From Deltaproteobacteria bacterium (GTDB lineage: Bacteria > Desulfobacterota > Syntrophia > Syntrophales > UBA2210): a DNA stretch of 6,057 nt. Below, piece after piece: positions 1 to 5,796 of this stretch; position 1 is the stretch's first letter; the number at the start of each line of letters is the position of its first letter. The stretch covers positions 1 to 6,057 of the forward strand of contig JAFGSH010000050.1 of assembly GCA_016934695.1 (NCBI GenBank), given 5' to 3'. The translations under genes were made by a program, and so were the position numbers. Under the pieces are notes generated by a model, which was given only the letters and a program-made list of their open reading frames with translations, searched no databases and was not told the origin of the DNA.

Positions 1-827
1 TGGACGACCTTGCAGCCGTGATCGGCGAAGATCCGCATATCCTCCTCATCCATGCAGACGCAGTGAAAGGCGAAGAAGCGCTCGTCGAGGCACCCGAGTT
101 CCTCCAGGAACCGGGTCGCCTTCATCCCGAACCGCTCCGTCAGCTGCTGTACCTCCCCCCTGTTTTCGAGGAAGTGGATCGCGAAGGGAAGGCCGTACTC
201 ATCGGCCAGCTTCTTGGCCTTTCTGATGACAGGGGGGGAACAGGTGTACAGGGAATGCGGCTCGACTACGATATTGACGAGGGGGTCGTCGGCCCATTTC
301 TCGATCAGCATCCGCGTGTACGCGAGCCCCTCCTCGGGGGTCTTCGTGCTCGGCGAGGGGAAATCGAAGATCCCCTCCCCGAGGAGACACCGCATCCCCG
401 CCTCGCTGGCCGCCCGGGCGGTCTCGTCTTCGAAGAGATACATGTCGCAGAAGGTCGTGGTCCCCGACTGTATCATCTCGGCGCAGGCGAGGACGCTCCC
501 CCAGTAGGCCAGTTCGGGATCGACGTTCCGCGCCTCGGCGGGGAAGATGTAGTTGTTCAGCCAGTCCATCAGCTCCATGTCGTCCGCCAGTCCCCTGAAG
601 CAGGTCATCGCCGCGTGGGTGTGGCCGTTGACGAGACCGGGCATGACCAGGCAGTCGCGGGCGTCGATGGTTGTGTGACCCGAGAAGCGCGCCGCCATCT
701 CTTCCGCTGTTCCGATGCCGGCGATCCTGTTCCCGCTGATGGCAAGAGAACCGTCGCGAATGATGGAATCCCCCCCGTCCAGCGTGAGAATCCGCCCCCC
801 CGATATGATGGTGTCGACGTCCCGCAT
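1..827 (-). CDS. mtaD: 5-methylthioadenosine/S-adenosylhomocysteine deaminase (amidohydrolase), 3' end outside window
   Basis: Metal-dependent amidohydrolase that hydrolytically deaminates 5'-methylthioadenosine and S-adenosylhomocysteine to their inosyl forms in the cytoplasm, part of SAM by-product recycling. The first 275 residues are present, against a usual family length of about 430-445, so roughly the last third lies beyond base 1. Visible hallmarks are the N-terminal beta-sandwich opening (DTIISGGRILTLD), the metal motif GHTHAAM with H69 and H71, a GTTTF segment at 122-126, PHSLYTCS with H191 (substrate-binding position in the family), IHFLEN with H218 (third metal ligand) and E221, and FHCVCMD with H255. 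The late metal-binding Asp should lie just past the visible part. The ATG at 827 is chosen because GGAGGT lies 7 bases upstream of it. The gene diverges from the tRNA. Exact substrate preference (MTA, SAH, 5'-deoxyadenosine or a related purine) cannot be read from sequence alone; the family assignment is firm. Confidence 0.9.
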   Translation of the reverse strand, partial: MRDVDTIISGGRILTLDGGDSIIRDGSLAISGNRIAGIGTAEEMAARFSGHTTIDARDCLVMPGLVNGHTHAAMTCFRGLADDMELMDWLNNYIFPAEARNVDPELAYWGSVLACAEMIQSGTTTFCDMYLFEDETARAASEAGMRCLLGEGIFDFPSPSTKTPEEGLAYTRMLIEKWADDPLVNIVVEPHSLYTCSPPVIRKAKKLADEYGLPFAIHFLENRGEVQQLTERFGMKATRFLEELGCLDERFFAFHCVCMDEEDMRIFADHGCKVV

Positions 828-834
828 CCCGATG

Positions 835-840
835 ACCTCC
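835..840 (-). promoter_or_regulatory. ribosome binding site of mtaD
   Basis: On the minus strand GGAGGT ends 7 bases before the ATG at 827. It fixes the start codon of the partial deaminase gene, with no competing start of similar quality nearby. Confidence 0.75.
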
Positions 841-867
841 GCGCCCTGATCTCCGTACGGCCCTGTT

Positions 868-895
868 CTTATCACACCGCTCGTTCGACCTTCAA
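868..895 (-). promoter_or_regulatory. candidate sigma-70 promoter for mtaD
   Basis: On the minus strand TTGAAG (895-890), a 16-base spacer, then GATAAG (873-868), preceded by TG one base upstream as in an extended -10 element. Each hexamer matches 4 of 6 consensus positions. Transcription would start near 861 and give a leader of about 35 bases that includes the ribosome site at 840-835. The assignment is by eye only. Confidence 0.35.
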
Positions 896-951
896 GGGAG
901 AATCGTTCCGGCGGAGCGGAGGGCTGCCGCGGAGGCGGACCGAATATGCCC

Positions 952-980
952 TTGACATGTTTTCTCAAAAATAATAGGTA
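952..980 (+). promoter_or_regulatory. candidate sigma-70 promoter for tRNA-Leu
   Basis: A perfect -35 hexamer TTGACA at 952-957, 17 bases, then a poor -10 match TAGGTA at 975-980 (an AT-rich AATAAT at 970-975 sits too close). Transcription would begin near 987, about 20 bases before the mature tRNA. The same CCCTTGACA 9-mer occurs again at 1241-1249 before the kinase gene. The -35 is convincing; the -10 is not. Confidence 0.45.
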
Positions 981-1009
981 GGTATCCGGAGTCGGGATAT
1001 GCGATCCGG

Positions 1010-1097
1010 GCCTGGGTGGCGGAATTGGTAGACGCAAGGGACTTAAAATCCCTCGAAGCTTGCCTTCATGCGGGTTCGACCCCCGCCCCAGGCACCA
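1010..1097 (+). tRNA. tRNA-Leu (anticodon UAA), CCA encoded
   Basis: A class II tRNA of 88 bases including an encoded CCA. The acceptor stem GCCTGGG (1010-1016) pairs with CCCAGGC (1087-1093), followed by discriminator A1094 and CCA 1095-1097. The anticodon stem AGGGA/TCCCT (1037-1041/1049-1053) encloses loop CTTAAAA, with anticodon TAA at 1044-1046. The long variable arm has stem GAAG/CTTC (1055-1058/1064-1067). The T arm is GCGGG-TTCGACC-CCCGC (1070-1086). The D region carries the usual GG...GGTAGACGCA leucine pattern. It reads UUA and probably UUG. The gene stands alone, with no other tRNA in the window. Confidence 0.97.
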
Positions 1098-1110
1098 ACC
1101 GGCGAAGGAT

Positions 1111-1138
1111 CAGGCGGTGTGGCCGGGCCCTCTTTTTC
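1111..1138 (+). terminator. weak candidate terminator of the tRNA transcript
   Basis: A GC-rich stretch containing GGCCGGGCCC (1121-1130) runs into TCTTTTTC (1131-1138) about 30 bases after the tRNA. The T tract is clear, but the stem is imperfect: GGGCCC is self-complementary with no loop, and the longer pairing AGGC...GCCCT needs a bulge. Placement fits a tRNA terminator; the structure is only moderately supported. Confidence 0.3.
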
Positions 1139-1243
1139 GCTGAAATCGAAAATCACAACCGTGTTGTACATTCCCTGTACCGCTCTGCCGCCGGGTGCCG
1201 TCGCGCCGGTTCGGCCGACATCCGCATCACCTGAAATGAACCC

Positions 1244-1275
1244 TTGACAATCTGCCGCTTTTTGGAGATTAAGAT
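1244..1275 (+). promoter_or_regulatory. candidate promoter of the kinase-regulator pair
   Basis: A perfect TTGACA (1244-1249) is followed by GATTAAGAT. The best -10 match, TAAGAT (1270-1275, 4 of 6), leaves a 20-base spacer, longer than optimal; GATTAA at 1267-1272 gives 17 bases but only 3 of 6 matches. It is the only -35-quality site between the tRNA and the kinase. It would give a leader of about 100 bases. Confidence 0.35.
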
Positions 1276-1383
1276 CCTGTCGGCTCGGATTCTTAGCATT
1301 CTTGGCATTTTACTCAGAGTACCCGTAACCGCATGTGCATGCATGTTCCGCCTCGCTTGAACTCTCTGCACCAGGGGACTGCC

Positions 1384-3726
1384 ATGGCTCGCAAGGCAAT
1401 ACATGAACAGCTCGAGCACGAGGTCGAGGGGCTCGACAAGACCCTCGCCGAGCGCGAAGAGGAGATGAAGCGTCAGTGGGAACAGTTCGCGGCGATCATC
1501 GACAACTTCGCCGATGTCCTGTACGTTGCCGATCCCCACACCTATGAGGTCCTCCTGGTCAACAGGTCGTTTGAACAGGCGCTGGGCAGGAATCCCGTCG
1601 GCGGCCTGTGTTACCGGGAATTTCAGGGCCGCAGCTCGCCGTGTGAGTTCTGCACGAATGATATCATCCTCAAGGACAGAAAACCGTATGTCTGGGAGCA
1701 CCGCAATCCGCTGCTCGGCAGGGACTTCCTGCTTACCGACCAGATCATACGGTGGCCCGACGGGAGGCAGGTCCGGTACGAGATCGGCATCGACATCACC
1801 GACCGCAAGCGGATGGAGAAAGACCTGCAAAACACCAGCGAAGTCCTCGAAAAGATCTTCTCTGTCACCTACCTCCTCGTCGCTTACCTGGACAGGGATT
1901 TCAACTTCATACGTGTGAACCGCGCCTATGCCGGAGCGGACGGCAGGGACGAGAGCTTTTTCATCGGCAAGAATCACTTCGACCTCTACCCCCACCCGGA
2001 AAACGAGGCGCTTTTCCGCCGTGTCCTTGAGACGGGGGAACCCTTTTCCACCATTGCGAAGGCCTTTGTGTATCCCGAGCACCCCGAACGGGGCGCGACA
2101 TACTGGGACTGGACCCTGCACCCGGTGAAGGATGCGACGGGGGCCGTCGAGGGGCTTCTCCTCTGCCTGATCGATGTCACAGAGAGCAAAAAGATGGAGG
2201 TTGAACTCGGCGAGACCAAGGCATTCCTGGAGATGACCCTCGCGAGCCTGGCCGACGCGGTCTTCGTGGTGGACCCGGGCACGCGCACCATCACCAGCTG
2301 CAACCCCGCCGTGGAAAGCGTCTTCGGGTACCGGCCGGAGGAGGTAATCGGAAGAAGCACCGAGTTTCTGCACCTGAACCGGGAGATGTACGAGGAGTTC
2401 GGAAAGAGGCTCTTCCACGCCCTCGACGCGGGGGGGGTATTCCGCACCGCATATCGGATGCGCCGGAAGGACGGCACCGTCTTCCACACGGAGAACACGG
2501 TTACGGAAATGATGGACGATTCCGGGGAGCGGACCGGGGTGGTGAGCGTGGTGCGCGATGTGACGCATGAGGTCAGGCTGGAACAGGAGCTTCGCCGGAG
2601 CCAGAAGATGGAGGCGCTCGGGACATTGGCCGGGGGCATCGCCCATGATTTCAACAACATCCTCATGCCCATTACCCTGAATACGGAATTGGCCCTTCGC
2701 GGCGCCGGCGAACCGGACGAGGCATTGGAGAACCTCCGGTATGTGCTCGAGGCCGCGCAGCGGGGGAGGGATCTGGTGAGGCAGATCATCACCTTCAGCC
2801 GCCGGAAGGAACAGAAGCGGGAACCCGTCGAGATTGCCCCGGTCATCAGGGAAGCCCTCGCGCTTCTCAAGGCGTCGTTGCCCGCGACTGTCGAGATACG
2901 CGGGAACATCGATGATCAGCCTCACGCCGTGGTGCTGGCCGATCCCACGCAGATCCATCAGGTGCTCGTAAATCTCTGCACGAACGCGGGCCATGCCATG
3001 AGAAAAAGCGGCGGGGTGCTGGAGGTGAGCCTCGCGGGCGTGGAGGTAGACGGGCATGCGGCGTCTCAGCACGCGGACCTGCATGCCGGCCCCTACGTCA
3101 GGCTCACGGTGAGCGATACGGGCGAGGGTATGGATCGGGAGATCATGGAGCGGATCTTCGAACCCTTCTTCACCACCAAGGAGCGAGGCGAAGGGACAGG
3201 GATGGGGCTTGCCGTCGTTCACGGCATCGTGCAGAATCACGGCGGGGCGATCACCGTGTACAGCGAGGCGGGGAAAGGGACCACCTTCAACGTGTTCTTC
3301 CCCCGCATGGAGGGTGCGGGCGAGAGAGGACGCACCTCTCCGTTGGACGTTCCAACCGGAGAGGAGCGGATCCTGCTGGTCGATGATGAAGAGCCGGTCC
3401 TGCGGAGCCAGCGGGTCATGCTGGAGAGCCTCGGCTACAAGGTCACCGCTGTTGCCAAAAGCGATGAGGCGTTGAAATTATTCCGCGCGCGGCCCGCCGA
3501 TTTCGACCTGGTTATTACGGATCAGACCATGCCGGACATGACCGGTTCGGAGTTGAGCCGGAAACTCATAAGAATACGAAGCGATATTCCTATTGTTATG
3601 TGTACCGGATTCAGCGAGGCGGTGGACGAGGAGAAGGCCCGGGCCGGGGGTATACGGGAGTTCGTCATGAAGCCCTTTACCACCGGAGAGATGGCCGAAA
3701 CGATCAGGCGCGTGCTGGATACGTAA
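1384..3726 (+). CDS. soluble hybrid sensor histidine kinase, PAS-PAS-PAS-HisKA-HATPase-REC
   Basis: Signal sensor that autophosphorylates on histidine and probably signals to the regulator encoded 17 bases downstream. The 780-aa protein has no signal peptide or membrane segment, so it is cytoplasmic. Order: charged coiled coil (about 5-35), PAS1 (about 32-144), PAS2 (about 151-270), PAS3 (about 278-398), each ending in a DIT/DVT-type motif, HisKA with GGIAHDFNN (H421), HATPase with N box N534, DTGEGM (D578), FEPFFTTK and GMGLAVVHG, then a receiver with D667/D668, phosphoacceptor D713, T741 and K763. All catalytic residues are intact. PAS1 carries C76, C87 and C90, suggesting a metal or redox site (inference). 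The ATG at 1384 has AGGGGA just upstream; an in-frame ATG at 1333 has no ribosome site and adds 17 residues unlike the family. With a receiver in both proteins and no Hpt domain, the attached receiver may be a phosphate sink. The ligand is unknown. Confidence 0.93.
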   Translation: MARKAIHEQLEHEVEGLDKTLAEREEEMKRQWEQFAAIIDNFADVLYVADPHTYEVLLVNRSFEQALGRNPVGGLCYREFQGRSSPCEFCTNDIILKDRKPYVWEHRNPLLGRDFLLTDQIIRWPDGRQVRYEIGIDITDRKRMEKDLQNTSEVLEKIFSVTYLLVAYLDRDFNFIRVNRAYAGADGRDESFFIGKNHFDLYPHPENEALFRRVLETGEPFSTIAKAFVYPEHPERGATYWDWTLHPVKDATGAVEGLLLCLIDVTESKKMEVELGETKAFLEMTLASLADAVFVVDPGTRTITSCNPAVESVFGYRPEEVIGRSTEFLHLNREMYEEFGKRLFHALDAGGVFRTAYRMRRKDGTVFHTENTVTEMMDDSGERTGVVSVVRDVTHEVRLEQELRRSQKMEALGTLAGGIAHDFNNILMPITLNTELALRGAGEPDEALENLRYVLEAAQRGRDLVRQIITFSRRKEQKREPVEIAPVIREALALLKASLPATVEIRGNIDDQPHAVVLADPTQIHQVLVNLCTNAGHAMRKSGGVLEVSLAGVEVDGHAASQHADLHAGPYVRLTVSDTGEGMDREIMERIFEPFFTTKERGEGTGMGLAVVHGIVQNHGGAITVYSEAGKGTTFNVFFPRMEGAGERGRTSPLDVPTGEERILLVDDEEPVLRSQRVMLESLGYKVTAVAKSDEALKLFRARPADFDLVITDQTMPDMTGSELSRKLIRIRSDIPIVMCTGFSEAVDEEKARAGGIREFVMKPFTTGEMAETIRRVLDT

Positions 3727-3743
3727 CAGGGATTCATAGGACT

Positions 3744-5144
3744 ATGGCGGATATCCTCATTATCGACGACGATCAGCTCATCTGCACGACCCTCTCCAAT
3801 GTGGTGAGGAGCCGGGGGCACACCTCCGCCTGCGCCTTCACTCTCAGGGAAGGGCTTGAGATCGCCGCCGCCCGGTCCTTTGACGTGGTGTTTCTGGATG
3901 TGCGGCTGCCCGACGGGAGCGGGCTGGACATCCTGCAGGCCCTTCGGAAAACGCCGTCCTGCCCGGAGGTGATCATCATCACGGGGTTCGGCGACATGGA
4001 CGGCGCGGAACTCGCCATCACCCACGGTGCCTGGGACTACCTCGAGAAGAGTGCCTCCATCGATGAGATCGTCCTGCCCCTCGAGCGGGCCCTCCAGTAT
4101 CGGGCGGAGCGTCAGGCCAAGGCGCGGCCCACGGCCCTGGTTCTGGGGGGAATCGTGGGGAGCAGCCCCCGGATGAGGACCTGTATCGAGCTCCTGGCCC
4201 AGGCGGCGGGGGGCGACGCGAACGTGCTCGTTGCCGGCGAGACCGGCACGGGAAAGGAAGTATTCGCCTGGGCCATCCACCGCAACAGCCCCCGTGCGGG
4301 AAAGAGCTTCGTGGTGGTGGACTGCGCCTCCCTGCCGGAGACCATTGTGGAGAGCGTGCTCTTCGGCCACGAGCGGGGGGCCTTTACGGGCGCCGACCGG
4401 TCGAAGACAGGACTCATCACCCAGGCGGACGGGGGGACGCTCTTTCTCGACGAGGTGGGAGAGCTTCCCCTTGCCGTGCAGGGCTCCTTTCTGAGGGCGC
4501 TCCAGGAGCGGCGGTTCCGGCCGGTGGGGAGCGTGAAAGAGGTGACGAGCGACTTCAGGTTGATCGCCGCCTCCAACCGAGACCTTGATGAGATGGTCCG
4601 GCAGGGCCGGTTTCGCAAGGACCTCCTGTTCCGTCTTCGCACCTTCGCCATTGTTCTCCCGCCCCTGCGGGAGCATCCCGAAGACATCAGTGAACTGATC
4701 TCATACTATCTGACCAAGCTCTCCCGCCGCTATGAAAAGGGTACCAAAGGGTTCTCCCCCGATTTTCTGGATACCCTGCTCGACTATGACTGGCCCGGCA
4801 ACGTGCGGGAACTGGTCAACGCCCTGGAGCGGGCCATCGCCGCCGCGGGCGAGAGCCCCACCCTGTTTCCCGCCCACCTCCCTACGGAGATACGGATCAA
4901 GGTGAAACGGAACCAGGTGGGAGAGGAAGAATCCGCCCGTGCCCCTTCCGCCGCCCCGGGGAGATCCCTCAAAACCCTCCAGGAGCAACGGGAAGCCGCT
5001 GTCGCCGAGGCGGAGAGGCGGTACCTGGAAGATATCATCGCCCGCACCCGAGGCGATATCAGGGAGGCCTGCGAGATATCGGGTCTCTCGCGTTCCCGCC
5101 TGTACGGGCTCCTCAAGAAGTACGGCATATCCGCAAGGAACTGA
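3744..5144 (+). CDS. sigma-54-dependent response regulator, NtrC family (REC-AAA+-Fis HTH)
   Basis: Enhancer-binding activator that uses ATP hydrolysis to open sigma-54 RNA polymerase promoters. At 466 aa it has normal family length. The receiver (1-115) has D8-D10, phosphoacceptor D52, T80 and K102, with K102 followed by Ser rather than the usual Pro. The AAA+ domain (about 145-380) has Walker A GETGTGKE (165-172), the sigma-54 contact loop GAFTGA (212-217), Walker B LFLDE (D236, E237), arginine fingers R291 and R297 in FRKDLLFR, and sensor II WPGNVREL (350-357). A variable linker leads to a Fis-type helix-turn-helix (about 427-462). The start at 3744 opens directly with the receiver strand (MADILIIDDD); its ribosome site is weak (AGG close by, AGGGA further up), which suggests coupling to the kinase gene ending at 3726. 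A candidate sigma-54 promoter follows 175 bases after the stop, so the downstream operon is the likely target. Confidence 0.94.
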   Translation: MADILIIDDDQLICTTLSNVVRSRGHTSACAFTLREGLEIAAARSFDVVFLDVRLPDGSGLDILQALRKTPSCPEVIIITGFGDMDGAELAITHGAWDYLEKSASIDEIVLPLERALQYRAERQAKARPTALVLGGIVGSSPRMRTCIELLAQAAGGDANVLVAGETGTGKEVFAWAIHRNSPRAGKSFVVVDCASLPETIVESVLFGHERGAFTGADRSKTGLITQADGGTLFLDEVGELPLAVQGSFLRALQERRFRPVGSVKEVTSDFRLIAASNRDLDEMVRQGRFRKDLLFRLRTFAIVLPPLREHPEDISELISYYLTKLSRRYEKGTKGFSPDFLDTLLDYDWPGNVRELVNALERAIAAAGESPTLFPAHLPTEIRIKVKRNQVGEEESARAPSAAPGRSLKTLQEQREAAVAEAERRYLEDIIARTRGDIREACEISGLSRSRLYGLLKKYGISARN

Positions 5145-5201
5145 TCCCCCTTCATTGTTCCTCCATACGATCGGTCCGACAGGGCGAGACACATTCCTGC
5201 C

Positions 5202-5231
5202 CGATGGGACGCTTTCCCTTTCGATGGGACG
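5202..5231 (+). repeat. exact 10-bp direct repeat, 20-bp period; candidate enhancer site
   Basis: CGATGGGACG occurs at 5202-5211 and again at 5222-5231, separated by exactly 10 bases, so both copies face the same side of the helix (about two turns). The second copy ends about 90 bases before the -24 element of the candidate sigma-54 promoter, a normal place for an activator binding site. NtrC-type sites are often inverted repeats, so the direct layout is slightly unusual. Binding is inferred. Confidence 0.5.
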
Positions 5232-5263
5232 GATCCGGGGGTATCCCCCGAAGGGTCCGGATC
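5232..5263. repeat. strong inverted repeat between direct repeats and promoter
   Basis: An inner perfect hairpin CGGGGG-TAT-CCCCCG (5236-5250) lies inside an outer pair GATCCGG/CCGGATC (5232-5238/5257-5263); the two pairings overlap and compete. No T run follows (the next bases are ACCATATCAC), so it is not a standard intrinsic terminator. It may be part of the activator site, an operator for another protein, or a transcript-end structure for the regulator mRNA. Confidence 0.55.
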
Positions 5264-5318
5264 ACCATATCACGCCAACTGATTGATATACAAAGGAAAC
5301 CAGTCATTGCTCCGGTGC

Positions 5319-5334
5319 TGGCATACTCTTTGTT
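5319..5334 (+). promoter_or_regulatory. candidate sigma-54 (-24/-12) promoter
   Basis: TGGCATA-N4-TTGTT matches the sigma-54 consensus TGGCACG-N4-TTGCW with exact spacing: GG at 5320-5321, then 10 bases, then G at 5332. The main departure is GT instead of GC in the -12 element, with two changes at the end of the -24 block. The predicted start is near 5345, about 50 bases before the GTG of the next gene. An activator with an intact GAFTGA loop is encoded immediately upstream, which makes the site more credible. Confidence 0.6.
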
Positions 5335-5393
5335 TTATGTTCATACAAACGTACAAAAATGAAACCGGCAGCGCATGAGGGGGATCGGCATCG

Positions 5394-5783
5394 GTGAAGA
5401 TCTTATTCTATTCAAGTATCAGGGAGCACCCCGAGAGAGGGGTCGGGGAACGGCTGAGGTCGCTTGCGCCGGCGGAAGGCGTGGAGGTCTGTCGATCGAT
5501 CGAGGAACTTATCCGGGGTATCCACCGATCGTACGACCGCGGCACGATCGTTCTCCTCAGGGCGCGGGACAGGGAAGAGCTGTTACGGATCGTCTCCCTT
5601 CGCGATCTGCTCCAGGACCTTCGAATCATCCTCCTGATACCCGATCGTGAGGAGGAGACCATAGCGCTCGCCCACCGCCTGCGGCCCCGTTTTCTTGGCA
5701 ACGGGGAGAATGATGTGTCGGACACCATGAGCGTAGTACGAAGGATGCTGGAGCAGGAAGAAGGCAAATCCCAGACACGGTAA
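5394..5783 (+). CDS. small protein, probable pseudo-receiver domain
   Basis: A 129-aa soluble protein not recognised as a named family. The pattern of strands and helices reads as a complete five-fold alternating receiver fold: KILFYSS (2-8), helix to about 25, VEVCRS (30-35), helix 36-48, TIVLLRA (51-57), helix 59-76, RIILLIP (77-83), helix 84-97, RFLGNG (99-104), helix 105-122. The phosphorylation residues are missing: no acidic pair after strand 1, no Asp at the end of strand 3 (R56-A57), no Thr/Ser after strand 4, and G-N-G where the conserved Lys should end strand 5. If the fold is right, it cannot be phosphorylated in the normal way and may act by protein contact. The GTG start at 5394 follows GAGGGGGA by 9 bases. 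It is the first gene after the sigma-54 promoter candidate. Gene reality is well supported; the fold is inferred. Confidence 0.72.
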   Translation: MKILFYSSIREHPERGVGERLRSLAPAEGVEVCRSIEELIRGIHRSYDRGTIVLLRARDREELLRIVSLRDLLQDLRIILLIPDREEETIALAHRLRPRFLGNGENDVSDTMSVVRRMLEQEEGKSQTR

Positions 5784-5790
5784 AGGAGGT
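5782..5790 (+). promoter_or_regulatory. strong ribosome binding site overlapping the upstream stop
   Basis: AAAGGAGGT begins inside the TAA stop (5781-5783) of the 129-aa gene and ends 6 bases before the ATG at 5797. It is close to the full anti-Shine-Dalgarno match and is the main evidence that the 55-codon frame is translated and coupled to its neighbour. Confidence 0.75.
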
Positions 5791-5796
5791 GCAGCC

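Larger units (their letters stand above)
1098..1383. other. tRNA-kinase intergenic region
   Basis: No gene is recognised in these 286 bases. They hold the T tract after the tRNA, a small inverted repeat GTACA-TTCCC-TGTAC (1166-1180), a hairpin-capable GCCG-GTT-CGGC stretch near 1205, a TTGACA element at 1244-1249 and an imperfect 9-bp tandem repeat, ATTCTTAGC then ATTCTTGGC (1289-1306). The last part, about 100 bases, is probably the kinase mRNA leader. Confidence 0.6.
5145..5393. other. intergenic control region before the small-gene operon
   Basis: A 249-base stretch without a convincing gene on either strand. It contains a 10-bp direct repeat (5202-5231), an inverted repeat (5232-5263), an AT-rich section (about 5264-5310), a -24/-12 promoter candidate (5319-5334) and an AT-rich leader. 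No hairpin followed by a T run was found after the regulator stop, so transcription from the regulator gene may partly continue into the operon. Confidence 0.6.

Noticed and set aside
18..974. Long plus-strand open frame of 318 codons over the deaminase gene
   Set aside because: It is the antisense of the first part of mtaD, which has clear active-site motifs and a ribosome site on the minus strand. The plus-strand translation has no recognisable domain.
1169..1180. 12-base match CATTCCCTGTAC shared with the reverse strand of mtaD (246-257)
   Set aside because: A single shared 12-mer is expected by chance in a window this size, and the mtaD copy is inside coding sequence.
1303..1318. TTGGCATTTTACTCAGA as a sigma-54 promoter for the kinase
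   Set aside because: The -24-like TGGCA is present but no TTGC-like -12 box occurs at the required spacing.
1333..1383. Upstream ATG extension of the kinase (17 extra residues)
   Set aside because: There is no ribosome site before 1333, and the extra residues do not resemble a domain. The ATG at 1384 has AGGGGA at good spacing.
2430..2437. G8 tract in the kinase gene, and G7/C7 tracts in mtaD (232-238, 770-776, 795-801), as phase-variation sites
   Set aside because: G runs of 6-8 occur throughout these GC-rich genes as Gly codons, and all frames are intact. Nothing suggests programmed slippage.
1153..3240. 695-codon minus-strand open frame opposite the kinase
   Set aside because: Long antisense frames are common in GC-rich coding DNA with third-position GC bias. 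The plus strand encodes intact PAS, HisKA and HATPase motifs, and the antisense product shows none.
3522..4676. 384-codon minus-strand open frame opposite the end of the kinase and start of the regulator
   Set aside because: It spans two clear plus-strand genes and the gap between them, and its translation has no known motif.
5493..5502. CGATCGATCG palindrome as an operator
   Set aside because: It lies inside the 129-aa coding sequence and is explained by the codons there; noted only as part of the CGATCG cluster.
5375..5650. ATG-started frame overlapping the 129-aa gene
   Set aside because: It lacks a good ribosome site, is rich in Arg, Gly and Pro with no secondary-structure pattern, and conflicts with the better-supported GTG frame at 5394.
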